A stretch of DNA of 41,716 bases from a virus. Shown here in pieces: positions 22,417 through 31,056 of the stretch. Within the stretch, counting starts at the first letter, position 1. Every line of letters starts with the position of its first letter. The notes beneath the pieces were generated by a model. It did not search any database, was not told the origin of the DNA, and saw only the letters and a list, made by a program, of their open reading frames with translations. Location of the stretch: positions 1-41,716 of the IMG/VR virus record IMGVR_UViG_3300023181_000016, one strand, 5' to 3'. The position numbers were made by a program, and so were the translations under genes.

Positions 22417-24276
22417 ATGCATAGATTTTGGTATCATTCACCCGTTAGATTTTATCGAACTTTAGAAGAGTTGGAAGATAAACTTAACCCCCAAAATTCC
22501 CAATACTTTGGAACTGTCGGAAATCCTTATCCATTGGAGAAAGGAAAATTACATCGGTTTTTGGTTCCTAATGACAATAATACACTTTCATCTAATGATT
22601 TACAATTGTTTGTAGATGGTGTTTTACTCGCTGCACATTTTAAAATAGTCGATGCTAAATTGCATTATATTACTTTTCAAAGTGATGTTGATGTTTGTGG
22701 CAGGATTGAGATTAAATCAGACGGAGAAACTTTATTTTACTCTAATTATGTACGATTTTTAGATAGTGATGATGGTGATGGTCGCAAATTTATTAGAGTT
22801 GCTACAAAACATTTATACGACCGTAATTTATTTCTTTATAAAGACGAGCATTATTGGATGGTAACTAATTTACCCGCTTATTCCTTAGGTACTTTTACGA
22901 CTGATGTTGATGTAAATAATTCCCGAATTGGAGGTTTAAGTACTTTGCAAGTTAGGGAAACATTTATAGATGAATCAGTTGACTATGAATTTGTTTCCGA
23001 AGGTGATGCAAATATTCTTTCGTTTATTCAAGTCCATTCAACAAATAACGAATTTTACATCGATGGAACAAAAAGAACTTCCTTAGAAAAATTAGATGTT
23101 GAGGAATTTGCAATGAAAGGAACAATGAGTTTTACCAATGTAAAAGATAAATTCGGATATAATATTATTTTGGATGAAACAGAAATATTTAATGATGTTT
23201 ATTTTATTTATTCTGATCCTATAACTTATTCATTTACATATTCACACGAACCGGAAAACGAGCCGAATTCAGGCGAATGGTTTTTAACTAATATGCTTTT
23301 TGTAAATTATTTCAATGCTTTTGGTATTGAATATGATTGTGATTTATTTGTAAAATTGGTAAGTGTTCCGGCACGAGGTTTTTTAGCAAATAACATCACA
23401 AAGGATATTTATGCGATAAACGATTTAATTTCATATTGTGACAAAGATGATTTGGTTTATTTTCCGAATGGATTTAATAATGACAGTGGCGTACAAGGAA
23501 ATTTCACCGAATACTTTTCTTATCGAATAGTTGATCAGGCAGGCAGAATTGGGAAATTAACTACTCACACATTAATAATGACTGATTCAGCGGTTGAGCC
23601 TATTGACTTATCGGTTTCGATTACATGGGGCGATGATACAAGCGCACCGATAACAGGTAATTTAAGCAATATAAATGTGAAAAGAGCGAGTTTAGTTTTT
23701 GATCCTGCCGACCCTGTAATTAGTCAACAGTGGGAAATTTTCAACGGCACGGATTGGGTATTTTACAAAAATTACACAACGGATACTGAATCATTTGCAC
23801 TTTCATATTTAGAAAACAAGATTCGATTTAAAGCGGTTACACAATTCGGTGTTACAGCACATTCAAATAATCTGCAGTATACAAAAGCAAGTACGGCAAA
23901 TATTTACATATCAGATTTAGTATTTGATCAGGATTTAGGAATAACAACCTACAATCTTAATATTGAAGAGGAGTCCTTTGTAGGCTTTGTAAATATGAGT
24001 GGTGAAAAGAATTTAAACACAAGAAATGGAAGCGGAAATGATACTTATGGTGGGTTAATATTTATTCCAAACTCAAATGATATAGGAGATTGGGTAAATG
24101 CATCAAATCCAATATCATTATCTGTTGGAGTTTATAATTGCGAAATTAAAGCTAATGGAAATCCTAAGAATGCAGGACAGAATGTAGAAGTAAACATAAT
24201 CGTAGGATATGGCTATACAAATGACATTGCAGATGCAGTAGCGGTTGCACAAGCTAATTTATTAATAGTACCATAA
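22417..24276 (+). CDS. Baseplate or tail fibre protein (619 aa)
   Basis: A large beta-rich protein in the tail tip region. The N-terminus (MHRFWYHSPVRFYRTLEELE, then NPYPLEKGKLHRFLVP) likely attaches to the hub; the central part holds domains with SFTYSHEPENEP and YSFTYS strands; the C-terminal third (DLSVSITWGDDTSAPITGNL... and NIYISDLVFDQDLGITTYNL) looks like Ig-like modules. Such proteins build the tip or carry the receptor-binding fibres. Its stop overlaps the next start (TAATG). Confidence 0.6.
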   Translation: MHRFWYHSPVRFYRTLEELEDKLNPQNSQYFGTVGNPYPLEKGKLHRFLVPNDNNTLSSNDLQLFVDGVLLAAHFKIVDAKLHYITFQSDVDVCGRIEIKSDGETLFYSNYVRFLDSDDGDGRKFIRVATKHLYDRNLFLYKDEHYWMVTNLPAYSLGTFTTDVDVNNSRIGGLSTLQVRETFIDESVDYEFVSEGDANILSFIQVHSTNNEFYIDGTKRTSLEKLDVEEFAMKGTMSFTNVKDKFGYNIILDETEIFNDVYFIYSDPITYSFTYSHEPENEPNSGEWFLTNMLFVNYFNAFGIEYDCDLFVKLVSVPARGFLANNITKDIYAINDLISYCDKDDLVYFPNGFNNDSGVQGNFTEYFSYRIVDQAGRIGKLTTHTLIMTDSAVEPIDLSVSITWGDDTSAPITGNLSNINVKRASLVFDPADPVISQQWEIFNGTDWVFYKNYTTDTESFALSYLENKIRFKAVTQFGVTAHSNNLQYTKASTANIYISDLVFDQDLGITTYNLNIEEESFVGFVNMSGEKNLNTRNGSGNDTYGGLIFIPNSNDIGDWVNASNPISLSVGVYNCEIKANGNPKNAGQNVEVNIIVGYGYTNDIADAVAVAQANLLIVP

Positions 24277-25769
24277 TGCATCAGATACAAATAAAAGAAT
24301 TAGTAAATGGAATTGAGATTACCGAAAATCTCGATGGTGTTGTTGTGGTTAAATTACTATCTTACAATTCCCGACCATTTTTCAGAACTACAAACGAAAC
24401 CGATGAAGAAAGTTATCAGGTTTTAGATACTTTGGGAGAAATTTATCATTTGCCTGCTTTGGCAACTGAGTTTGTTTTAATTGATTTACAGGGTAATTAT
24501 TGGATTCCCGATAATGGAACTGAATTAATCGAATATTCGTACAAAATAAGATGTTTCAGACCCGATAATGAGAATGACAAGGTTTTATCTATTGGTGAAA
24601 TTGAAACAACTTCAAATAGTGTTACTTTAAATGTTCCTGGCGTTGGTTTGGCTAATACGGTTAGAATTGATGGAACTATTTATACGAATTATTATCCGAG
24701 TGTTTTTAATTATACGCCAATTGTAGAATTCATTAAGATTCTAATTATTTACGCTAAACCCGATTCAACGGTATTTTATTTAGCGCAAGGTGATGAGAGT
24801 TCGGAAGCAGTTGAGCCACCTTATGATGGTTTATTTGTGGCTAAAATAACGGTTAATTTAAGCGGTCAAATTATAGATACGGGTAACGGATTAACTTTAG
24901 AACAAGCACGTCAAAACGGAAATGAATTTTTAGGAGATGTAAATATTCCAATAATTGATAATACTGAATTTATTGGTTTTTTAGGTAATAATATTCCAAA
25001 TGGAACCGAGTTTAAATTAGGATATTTTATAGATTATAGAAGTGATAATTTACTCTTTGGGAATTATGTTGATGAATATAATTTCTGGGGTATTCAAGAA
25101 AATCGTCGTAATTCGATATTTTTAATAAAGGGAATTAAAGATGGAATAGAATATCAATTTACAGTAGCTGATTTTATAGAATTTGCTACGAGTGATATAA
25201 ATTCCAAAGGCTTAATAGGAGGTGCGGAATTTAATAAACAAGGAGACAGAAAAGCCTTTGCTCAACTTTCAGATGTTTATGATTTTGGAATACCACTTAC
25301 AGGAACAGAAGAAGGTAAACCTGTTACTGGAGATATTGAATTTGTACAAAATGATTATGATGTTAAAGGATTTAAAATAATAAATAATTCAACAGGTACA
25401 TATTCAACTATTGGGTTTTTTAACCATCCTGCCTCAGATGAAAATTCTTTCGGTACTATCACTGATAATATTATTTCAGCAATTAATTTCCGAAGTACGA
25501 ATAATGACCCAAAATTATCTCTACGATATTCACATCCTGATAATGGTGATACAACTTTTGATATTTCAAGTGATAATATTAGAATAGAAAGCTCTTTATT
25601 AGAAGATTTTAAAGGGATAGTAGGAAACGAAGAATTCGACAAACAAGGAGACAGAAAAGCCTTTGCCCAACTTTCAGATGTTTATGACCCCGAAGCCTTT
25701 ATTCAATTATTAAATGATTCTAATTCGACACAACTTGCGACCATTAAAGGATTATTAGGAATAGTTTAA
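24276..25769 (+). CDS. Tail fibre protein with an internal repeat (497 aa)
   Basis: Begins MHQIQIKELVNGIEITENLD. The C-terminal third contains two near-identical blocks of about 20 residues with KQGDRKAFAQLSDVYD, at ~321-336 and ~456-471. Between them lies a ~110-residue beta-rich segment (IEFVQNDYDVKGFKI..., NDPKLSLRYSHPDNGDTTFD) typical of fibre shaft or receptor-binding parts. The DNA copies are 46 of 47 bases identical and 405 bp apart, an exact number of codons, so recombination would remove or add a module in frame. Confidence 0.7.
   Translation: MHQIQIKELVNGIEITENLDGVVVVKLLSYNSRPFFRTTNETDEESYQVLDTLGEIYHLPALATEFVLIDLQGNYWIPDNGTELIEYSYKIRCFRPDNENDKVLSIGEIETTSNSVTLNVPGVGLANTVRIDGTIYTNYYPSVFNYTPIVEFIKILIIYAKPDSTVFYLAQGDESSEAVEPPYDGLFVAKITVNLSGQIIDTGNGLTLEQARQNGNEFLGDVNIPIIDNTEFIGFLGNNIPNGTEFKLGYFIDYRSDNLLFGNYVDEYNFWGIQENRRNSIFLIKGIKDGIEYQFTVADFIEFATSDINSKGLIGGAEFNKQGDRKAFAQLSDVYDFGIPLTGTEEGKPVTGDIEFVQNDYDVKGFKIINNSTGTYSTIGFFNHPASDENSFGTITDNIISAINFRSTNNDPKLSLRYSHPDNGDTTFDISSDNIRIESSLLEDFKGIVGNEEFDKQGDRKAFAQLSDVYDPEAFIQLLNDSNSTQLATIKGLLGIV
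25236..25282 (+). repeat. 47-bp direct repeat in the fibre gene, copy 1
   Basis: Matches 25641-25687 with one difference (GCTCAA against GCCCAA). The copies are 405 bp apart (135 codons) within one gene. Confidence 0.9.
25641..25687 (+). repeat. 47-bp direct repeat in the fibre gene, copy 2
   Basis: Second copy of the repeat at 25236-25282, located just before the C-terminal end of the fibre protein. Confidence 0.9.
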
Positions 25770-25783
25770 ACACTTATTAATTT

Positions 25784-26215
25784 ATGAACCAAATAAAAGA
25801 AGGAGCGGAAGAAGTCAGAACTAATATGACTTTTATCCAAGAATTTTTACAAAAGAAATACGGCTTTGGTATTTTGATTTTTGTGATTATCATTGGTGGT
25901 TTTATTACCGCAATTTCCTTCTATAATAAAGGTGAGGAAAACGGACAAGAAAGCGCAAAAGAGGAAGTTCAATCGCTTAAAAATGCTATTGTTAATGATG
26001 CTGCGGAATTGAGAAATATAAACCAAAGGCTTAACTATTATCAGAAGCGTTTGGATAGTTGCAATAACAGTTCTTTAAATAGTAATTTGGAACAATTAGT
26101 GACCAAAAAATTAGAGGAAGCCGAAAGGATTAAAAATATTCTGAAATCAAAAAATGAAAGCGATAAAAAAGACATCAACACAATCAACACAATCGAAAAA
26201 TTAATAAAAAAATGA
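25784..26215 (+). CDS. Membrane-anchored coiled-coil protein, lysis region (143 aa)
   Basis: One transmembrane segment, FGILIFVIIIGGFITAISFY (residues 28-47), follows a short N-terminal part. The rest is a long charged helix (QSLKNAIVNDAAELRNINQR..., LEQLVTKKLEEAERIKNIL) predicted to be coiled coil. This topology, with a membrane anchor and long helical domain, is that of an inner-membrane spanin, and it lies in the lysis cassette before the endolysin. A holin-like role is the alternative. It overlaps the next gene by ATGA. Confidence 0.6.
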   Translation: MNQIKEGAEEVRTNMTFIQEFLQKKYGFGILIFVIIIGGFITAISFYNKGEENGQESAKEEVQSLKNAIVNDAAELRNINQRLNYYQKRLDSCNNSSLNSNLEQLVTKKLEEAERIKNILKSKNESDKKDINTINTIEKLIKK

Positions 26216-26637
26216 AAAAGCTATTATTCTTATTAGTAGGGGTTTTAATTAGCGCACATTCGTTTTCGCAGAATGATTCTGTGAAAATAATGAAGCAATT
26301 GAACCAATTAGACAAAATCAACAAAGAAAATATTGAATTGTTGAAAACCTCTGAAAAGTTGGAGAAAAGGAAACAAAACCTATTTGAGAAGTTAAAGGTT
26401 TACATCATTAATTTGAAGTTTGAAAACCGATTAAAAGATAAGGTAATAACGGCAAATAAATTCAAAAACCAAGAAGCAGTTAAAGCCGAAAACATAAACG
26501 AACCCGTTGAAGAAATTCAAGTTCCCGATGGTGTAGATTCTATTAGAGGTAGCTTTTTCTATAGGCTATTCAACAAGTCAAAATTCATTCTAAAGCCTTA
26601 TAAAATAGTAAACAATGAAAAAATATATTTGGATTAG
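26212..26637 (+). CDS. Exported protein of the lysis cassette (141 aa)
   Basis: A Sec signal peptide (MKKLLFLLVGVLISAHSFSQ, cleavage near SFSQ, as in Bacteroidota) precedes a helical, Lys/Asn-rich mature part (VKIMKQLNQLDKINKENIEL...). The end is different in character (DGVDSIRGSFFYRLFNKSKF). The gene is coupled to its neighbours by short overlaps (ATGA upstream, 23 bases downstream). It could be a periplasmic partner in lysis; no family is recognised. Confidence 0.6.
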   Translation: MKKLLFLLVGVLISAHSFSQNDSVKIMKQLNQLDKINKENIELLKTSEKLEKRKQNLFEKLKVYIINLKFENRLKDKVITANKFKNQEAVKAENINEPVEEIQVPDGVDSIRGSFFYRLFNKSKFILKPYKIVNNEKIYLD

Positions 26638-27109
26638 TCTATTGGTAATTTCTTGTGGTTCCCGGACTTCAAAAGTAGAAAAGCAATCGGAGAAAGTAGA
26701 AGCGAAAACAAAGCAGAATTTAATTGCAGAAACCTTTTCAGAAAATCAATCGGAAACCACTGTTGATTATTCGAAGTTTTGGGAAAATCAAAATATTGTA
26801 ATCGGTACTGATGGAAATCCTTTCACGGTCAATTATCGAGGTTTTCAATATTCAGGAAGCGCACCAATCACAATTAACAATGTAAAGGGAGAAGTTAAAT
26901 ATAAGACCGTAACCAAAATACACACTACTTTCAAATCTCGAATTCAGTATAAAACCAAAACTATTTATAAATCGGTTAAAACTTCAAAAGACAAGGAAAC
27001 AGAGCGCAAAGGTTTGCCTATAATTATTTGGATTGTTTTAGGCGCTTTTATAACTGTTTTATTGCAATTACTTTGGAAACTCTACAAACCTAAAAACCCT
27101 ATACAATGA
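26615..27109 (+). CDS. Probable unimolecular spanin (lipoprotein with C-terminal membrane anchor, 164 aa)
   Basis: The N-terminus is a short lipoprotein signal, MKKYIWISLLVISCGS, with Cys14 as the expected lipidated residue. The C-terminus carries one strong membrane helix, LPIIIWIVLGAFITVLLQLL (134-153), followed by a short basic tail. A protein with an outer-membrane lipid anchor and an inner-membrane helix is the hallmark of unimolecular spanins (as in phage T1), which fuse the two membranes at the end of lysis. The middle is a beta-rich part (~60-120) with many Thr and Lys. It overlaps the endolysin start by four bases. Confidence 0.7.
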   Translation: MKKYIWISLLVISCGSRTSKVEKQSEKVEAKTKQNLIAETFSENQSETTVDYSKFWENQNIVIGTDGNPFTVNYRGFQYSGSAPITINNVKGEVKYKTVTKIHTTFKSRIQYKTKTIYKSVKTSKDKETERKGLPIIIWIVLGAFITVLLQLLWKLYKPKNPIQ

Positions 27110-27663
27110 TAAATAAAAAAATATTCTTCGATGAATACCGTAGAAATTTAGATCCGAATAAGAGTTTGGATGCTAAAGAAGTTTCCGCAATCGATCAGTT
27201 TTTAGATTTTACACAAGCTGTTCAAAATTCGTTTTCTGTTCAGCAATGGGCATATGTATTCGCCACCACTTTTCACGAAACAAATGCTACATTTCTGCCA
27301 ATCAAAGAAGCTTATTGGCTTAGCGAAACTTGGAGAAAAAACAATCTTAGATATTTTCCATTTTACGGGCGAGGTTACGTTCAAATTACTTGGAAAGAAA
27401 ACTATCAATATTATTCAAAAGTTTTGGGTGAAGATTTGGTAAAGAATCCAGATTTGGCAATGATTCCAAAATACGCATTTACAATTTTGGTAGATGGATT
27501 TATTAAAGGTGCTTTCACAAAGAAAAAAATCACCGACTACATTAATAAAGAAAAAACCGATTACAAAGGTGCAAGAAGATGCATCAACGGAACAGACAAA
27601 GCAGAATTGATTGCAATTTATGCTGTAGCGTTTGAAAATATTATCAGAAAATCTTTCTCATAA
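27106..27663 (+). CDS. Endolysin, GH19-like glycoside hydrolase (185 aa)
   Basis: The motif FATTFHETN (residues 52-60; E58 is the likely catalytic acid), then PIKEAYWLSETW, FPFYGRGYVQITWKENY (84-100) and a NPDLAM segment fit the chitinase/endolysin GH19 fold used by many phages to cut peptidoglycan glycan strands. No signal peptide is present, so a holin or similar release route is needed. It closes the lysis cassette after the probable spanin. The exact bond cut cannot be told from sequence. Confidence 0.85.
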   Translation: MINKKIFFDEYRRNLDPNKSLDAKEVSAIDQFLDFTQAVQNSFSVQQWAYVFATTFHETNATFLPIKEAYWLSETWRKNNLRYFPFYGRGYVQITWKENYQYYSKVLGEDLVKNPDLAMIPKYAFTILVDGFIKGAFTKKKITDYINKEKTDYKGARRCINGTDKAELIAIYAVAFENIIRKSFS

Positions 27664-27709
27664 GCCAATCACCTTATAATCATCAATTACAATCTAAATA
27701 ACTAATATA

Positions 27710-28849
27710 ATGAGTTGCAAAGCATTAAAATTAAGCAGTTGCGAAATAAAGGGAAGTACGTTTGCAGGTCGTAAATTTACTTTCCTGGATCGAGATATTT
27801 CAGAAGATACTTTTGTTGCTAAGGTTCGCGGGTTTTACAATGATTCTCACATAATTGCAGAAATTGAAGGCGTAAAAGACGAAGAGGGTAATGTTTATTT
27901 CCCAAAAACACCTTTAGAAAGTTATCAAAAGGGAAATTATACTATTGATTATTGGGCAACATTCCAAGGTCTTGAAAAAGAATTAATCGAAAAAATAGCG
28001 GTTGAAAACTTTAAAATTTCAATTGACGCTTGTGATTGTGGTGATTCAGAAGATTCTACTTTCACGCTAACTTTTCCCGAAGAAACTATTGAATATTCCG
28101 TAGAAATTGCGGTGATTAATATTGGTGGCGGTGGTGATACTTCAAATTTAGCAAGACGAAACGGAACGAATATAACTAATCCCGAAAATTGGAAGGCATC
28201 ATTAGGATATGTAACCGATATTAGTGGTTTAGCAACGACAACCTATGTTAATGAAACGTTTCAGCCGATAGGAAACTATTTAATTCCTTCTGACATCGCA
28301 AATTTAGCGAGTTTAAGCTATGTAAATTCTACTTTCGCTACAATTGATAATACTTATACAAAAACAGAAGTTGACGGCTTATTAACGGCTGTATATCGTT
28401 CAAAAGGTTCGGTAGATAATTTCGCTTCATTACCAACAACCAACAGAAGGGCGGGTGATGTTTGGAATTTACTCGATACCGGTGATAATTATGTTTGGGT
28501 TACCAATCTAAATAATACAGGCGTTCCTGGATGGGACAAACTTTCGGGAGTGGTGGATTTGTCGGCTTATCAAACTACTTCAAGTGCAGATGCTAAGTAT
28601 TTTTTGATTTCTAATGCAAATGCTGATAACATTTCGGAAACTTCTACACGTGTTTATTTAACGCCTGCTCAAAAAGCTCAAATAGCAACCAATGCATCCG
28701 CAATAAGCACTAATGCAACTGCAATTGCAAATAAAAACTCTATTTTAGAAACAAGAGCAAATATTCCTACTAAATTTTGGACCGGCACACAAGCGCAATA
28801 CGATGCAATTGTAACTAAAGATTCAGCAACTTTATACTTTATTCAATGA
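27710..28849 (+). CDS. Tail fibre / receptor-binding protein (379 aa)
   Basis: The N-terminal half is beta-rich with a globular region (MSCKALKLSSCEIKGSTFAG... IVEGV-like strands). From ~170 it turns into a repetitive fibre part (SYVNSTFATIDNTYTKTEVDGLL, typical of phage fibre shafts). It ends with KFWTGTQAQYDAIVTKDSAT then LYFIQ, a terminal module commonly seen in phage tail fibres and related to a trimeric attachment or chaperone domain. It overlaps the lectin gene by ATGA. Placed after the endolysin, it is probably a late-acquired host-range gene. Confidence 0.7.
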   Translation: MSCKALKLSSCEIKGSTFAGRKFTFLDRDISEDTFVAKVRGFYNDSHIIAEIEGVKDEEGNVYFPKTPLESYQKGNYTIDYWATFQGLEKELIEKIAVENFKISIDACDCGDSEDSTFTLTFPEETIEYSVEIAVINIGGGGDTSNLARRNGTNITNPENWKASLGYVTDISGLATTTYVNETFQPIGNYLIPSDIANLASLSYVNSTFATIDNTYTKTEVDGLLTAVYRSKGSVDNFASLPTTNRRAGDVWNLLDTGDNYVWVTNLNNTGVPGWDKLSGVVDLSAYQTTSSADAKYFLISNANADNISETSTRVYLTPAQKAQIATNASAISTNATAIANKNSILETRANIPTKFWTGTQAQYDAIVTKDSATLYFIQ

Positions 28850-29598
28850 GTTTAAAATTAGGTAACATAAATATTTCAGATGTTAAGTTGGGGAATAGTC
28901 AAGTAAATTCGGTTTATCTTGGTACACAAAAGATATGGAGTAAATACACGCCATTCGCAACCCCTATTTTAGACCTCGATTTTCAAAACAATTTTATTGA
29001 TAAATCACCCTCTGCACTTACTATGGTGCAAGGTCAAGGATTGCCAACTTTTGGATTGTCGGGAAGAAAATCGGGGGAATATTGCGCTAATTTCAACGGC
29101 TCACAATCGATTAAAACTACTACTAATTTACCTATAAATTCTGATAAAGTTTGCGTTAAATTTTTTATTAAAACAAGTCAAACAAGTTTGGGTTGTCTTT
29201 TTGAATTGTCTCAAAATCTTAATGCAAATAATGCGTTTGCTTGTTTTATAAATGATTTAATTGTAAATAGACTTGAAGTTGTTGATAATAATATTTCTCA
29301 AATAAATATTGGTCATTCAGTATCTAATATTAACACATCAAATTGGATTCACGTGATAGTTAGCATTGATAGAACTTTAGGAAATGTACAGAATATAATT
29401 TATATAAATGGAGTTGTGAGTTATGTTCAAAATTCAGCAAATGCAAATTTAAATGGTAATTGGGTAAATAATATTTTACACATCGGTCAAAGGGCGGGGA
29501 ATTCACTTGGATATATCGGTTCTTTAATGAAATATCAAGCATTTAGAGCAGTACCAACGGATGCACAAGCAATGGAAATCTACCAAAATGATTTATAA
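28846..29598 (+). CDS. Lectin-like receptor-binding protein, ConA/LamG-type fold (250 aa)
   Basis: Starts MSLKLGNINISDVKLGNSQV, a short tail-attachment part that includes KIWSKY. Then a jelly-roll domain: LDLDFQNNFIDKSPSALTMV, ANFNGSQSIKT, VCVKFFIKTSQTS, WIHVIVSIDR and IYINGVVSYVQN, strands characteristic of concanavalin A-like / laminin-G domains. These bind sugars at the host surface. The last gene of the rightward unit, followed directly by a strong terminator. Confidence 0.75.
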   Translation: MSLKLGNINISDVKLGNSQVNSVYLGTQKIWSKYTPFATPILDLDFQNNFIDKSPSALTMVQGQGLPTFGLSGRKSGEYCANFNGSQSIKTTTNLPINSDKVCVKFFIKTSQTSLGCLFELSQNLNANNAFACFINDLIVNRLEVVDNNISQINIGHSVSNINTSNWIHVIVSIDRTLGNVQNIIYINGVVSYVQNSANANLNGNWVNNILHIGQRAGNSLGYIGSLMKYQAFRAVPTDAQAMEIYQNDL

Positions 29599-29624
29599 TG
29601 TCTAACCAAAAGAATGAGATTAAA

Positions 29625-29656
29625 AAACTCCCCGCTTATAATTAGGTGGGGAGTTT
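29625..29656 (+). terminator. Strong bidirectional terminator at the end of the late genes
   Basis: AAACTCCCC (29625-29633) and GGGGAGTTT (29648-29656) form a 9-bp stem with a 14-base loop. The right side runs into GGTTTTAATT and the left side has an A-run, so it works in both directions. It separates the rightward late genes from the convergent leftward operon ending at 29661. Confidence 0.85.
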
Positions 29657-29660
29657 GGTT

Positions 29661-30116
29661 TTAATTCTCAATAAATATGAGAGTTTGGGTTATGTCGAAG
29701 GTCTTTTTTTGCGCTTCGTTCCATTTATTTAGGTGTTCCGTTTGAATTATCAAAGGTTGCGATTTGTCGAGTTTATTATTTAAAGGATTCACCCAATAAA
29801 TTTCTTTTTCTAAGGCTGAGTTAAAGGATTCGATAGCGGTTTTAAATCCATAATCTTCGTTAACATAGTCATAAAAAACATAAGATAGTGGTTGATGAAA
29901 ATCAGGCATTCGTCCAAACCATTTTACCAAATCCTTCACATCTTCCTCTTTTAAATCATCGGGTGAGCCTAAACATTTCCATTTTCCTTTTGGCAATAAA
30001 AACAAATGCTCTGTATCGTGTGTGACAAGATATTCTACATATTTTTTAAAGCGTGTTTCCTCTGATGGTTCAATTACCAAAACCTTTCTCTTTAATGTAA
30101 GGGTGGCTGTTTTCAT
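29661..30116 (-). CDS. Hypothetical protein (151 aa)
   Basis: Last gene of the second leftward operon, right next to the terminator. Starts MKTATLTLKRKVLVIEPSEE; contains FKKYVEYLVTHDTEHLFLLP and WFGRMPDFHQPLSYVFYDYV. A mixed alpha/beta protein without a recognised family. Early accessory gene by its operon. Confidence 0.6.
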   Translation of the reverse strand: MKTATLTLKRKVLVIEPSEETRFKKYVEYLVTHDTEHLFLLPKGKWKCLGSPDDLKEEDVKDLVKWFGRMPDFHQPLSYVFYDYVNEDYGFKTAIESFNSALEKEIYWVNPLNNKLDKSQPLIIQTEHLNKWNEAQKKTFDITQTLIFIEN

Positions 30117-30126
30117 TGCTTTTGTT

Positions 30127-30321
30127 TTAAAATGCTTGTAGATAATGAATATCTATATCTTTATTCCGTCTATAAGGCGAAAGACCTCCTTGTTTTGCAA
30201 TTTCTCTATTTACAATATCAATTGAAATTTCACCTTCAATATTCAAAATGAGAAATTTTTTATCCGACTTTTTGCCGTTTTCATGCCAACCGCTAAATTG
30301 TACTATTAATCTTGTTTTCAT
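30127..30321 (-). CDS. Hypothetical protein (64 aa)
   Basis: A leftward gene overlapping the stop of the upstream gene by one base. MKTRLIVQFSGWHENGKKSD with a second half rich in hydrophobic strands (ISIDIVNREIAKQGGLSPYR). No family is recognised. Confidence 0.55.
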   Translation of the reverse strand: MKTRLIVQFSGWHENGKKSDKKFLILNIEGEISIDIVNREIAKQGGLSPYRRNKDIDIHYLQAF

Positions 30322-30788
30322 TACTTTTGTTTTTGAAATTTGTTCAGTAGATTTCGAGCTATGTCGATTATTTCAAGTTCTTCATTTCTTGTATTTCGAT
30401 ACGGTTTATATCCTACTTTAAATATTTTATCTAAACCTTCGATAAGCTCTTCTTTGTCTTTTAAAAGCGTTTTAACCGATGGTAATATTTGCTCCGATAC
30501 TGAAGTTCCCAATTTAACATTAAGAAGTTTTCCTAATTCTTGAAGGCTTAAATCCGACATAACCTGCATCGCTGATTCTTTCCACGCTTCTAAATCTTCT
30601 TTGTATTTTTTTAGTTGGGTTAAATCGATTTCTTCAAGCCACCATTCTGGATAAATTGTTTCTGCTTTATAATAATCTTCCCATTTGTGAGTTTTGGAAT
30701 TAAAATAAGACTTACCTAAATCGGTAAGATAGTCACCACCTCTTTTTGGTTCTTCGCTTACCGCTACTTTTCTGTAGATTGTTTCCAT
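30321..30788 (-). CDS. Conserved phage hypothetical protein (155 aa)
   Basis: The N-terminal part, KVAVSEEPKRGGDYLTDLGK then WEDYYKAETIYPEWWLEEID, resembles a recurring module in Bacteroidota phage accessory proteins. The C-terminal two thirds are helical (LKKYKEDLEAWKESAMQVMS..., LIEGLDKIFKVGY). Function is not known. Confidence 0.6.
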   Translation of the reverse strand: METIYRKVAVSEEPKRGGDYLTDLGKSYFNSKTHKWEDYYKAETIYPEWWLEEIDLTQLKKYKEDLEAWKESAMQVMSDLSLQELGKLLNVKLGTSVSEQILPSVKTLLKDKEELIEGLDKIFKVGYKPYRNTRNEELEIIDIARNLLNKFQKQK

Positions 30789-30796
30789 ATCTATTT

Positions 30797-31036
30797 TTAT
30801 TTATCAAATAATATTGCTGCGTTTCCTTCAAAATCAATATCTTTTGTATCATAAAGCATCGCTAATAAATTACCTAAAGCAATTTCATACTTCATTCCTT
30901 CAATGAAATACACAACACCATTAGTTTCTTTGTAATTTATCTCCCATCCGTTTAATTTATCATAATCACACGTTAATAATTCAAATCCTGCCAATTTGAT
31001 TATTAGTTCTAAGTATTTCTTTTTATTCATATCCAT
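30797..31036 (-). CDS. Hypothetical protein (79 aa)
   Basis: A leftward gene starting MDMNKKKYLELIIKLAGFEL, with a short beta part (NGVVYFIEGMKYEIALGNLL). No family is recognised. Confidence 0.55.
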   Translation of the reverse strand: MDMNKKKYLELIIKLAGFELLTCDYDKLNGWEINYKETNGVVYFIEGMKYEIALGNLLAMLYDTKDIDFEGNAAILFDK

Positions 31037-31056
31037 TGTTTTATTAGTTGTTAGAT

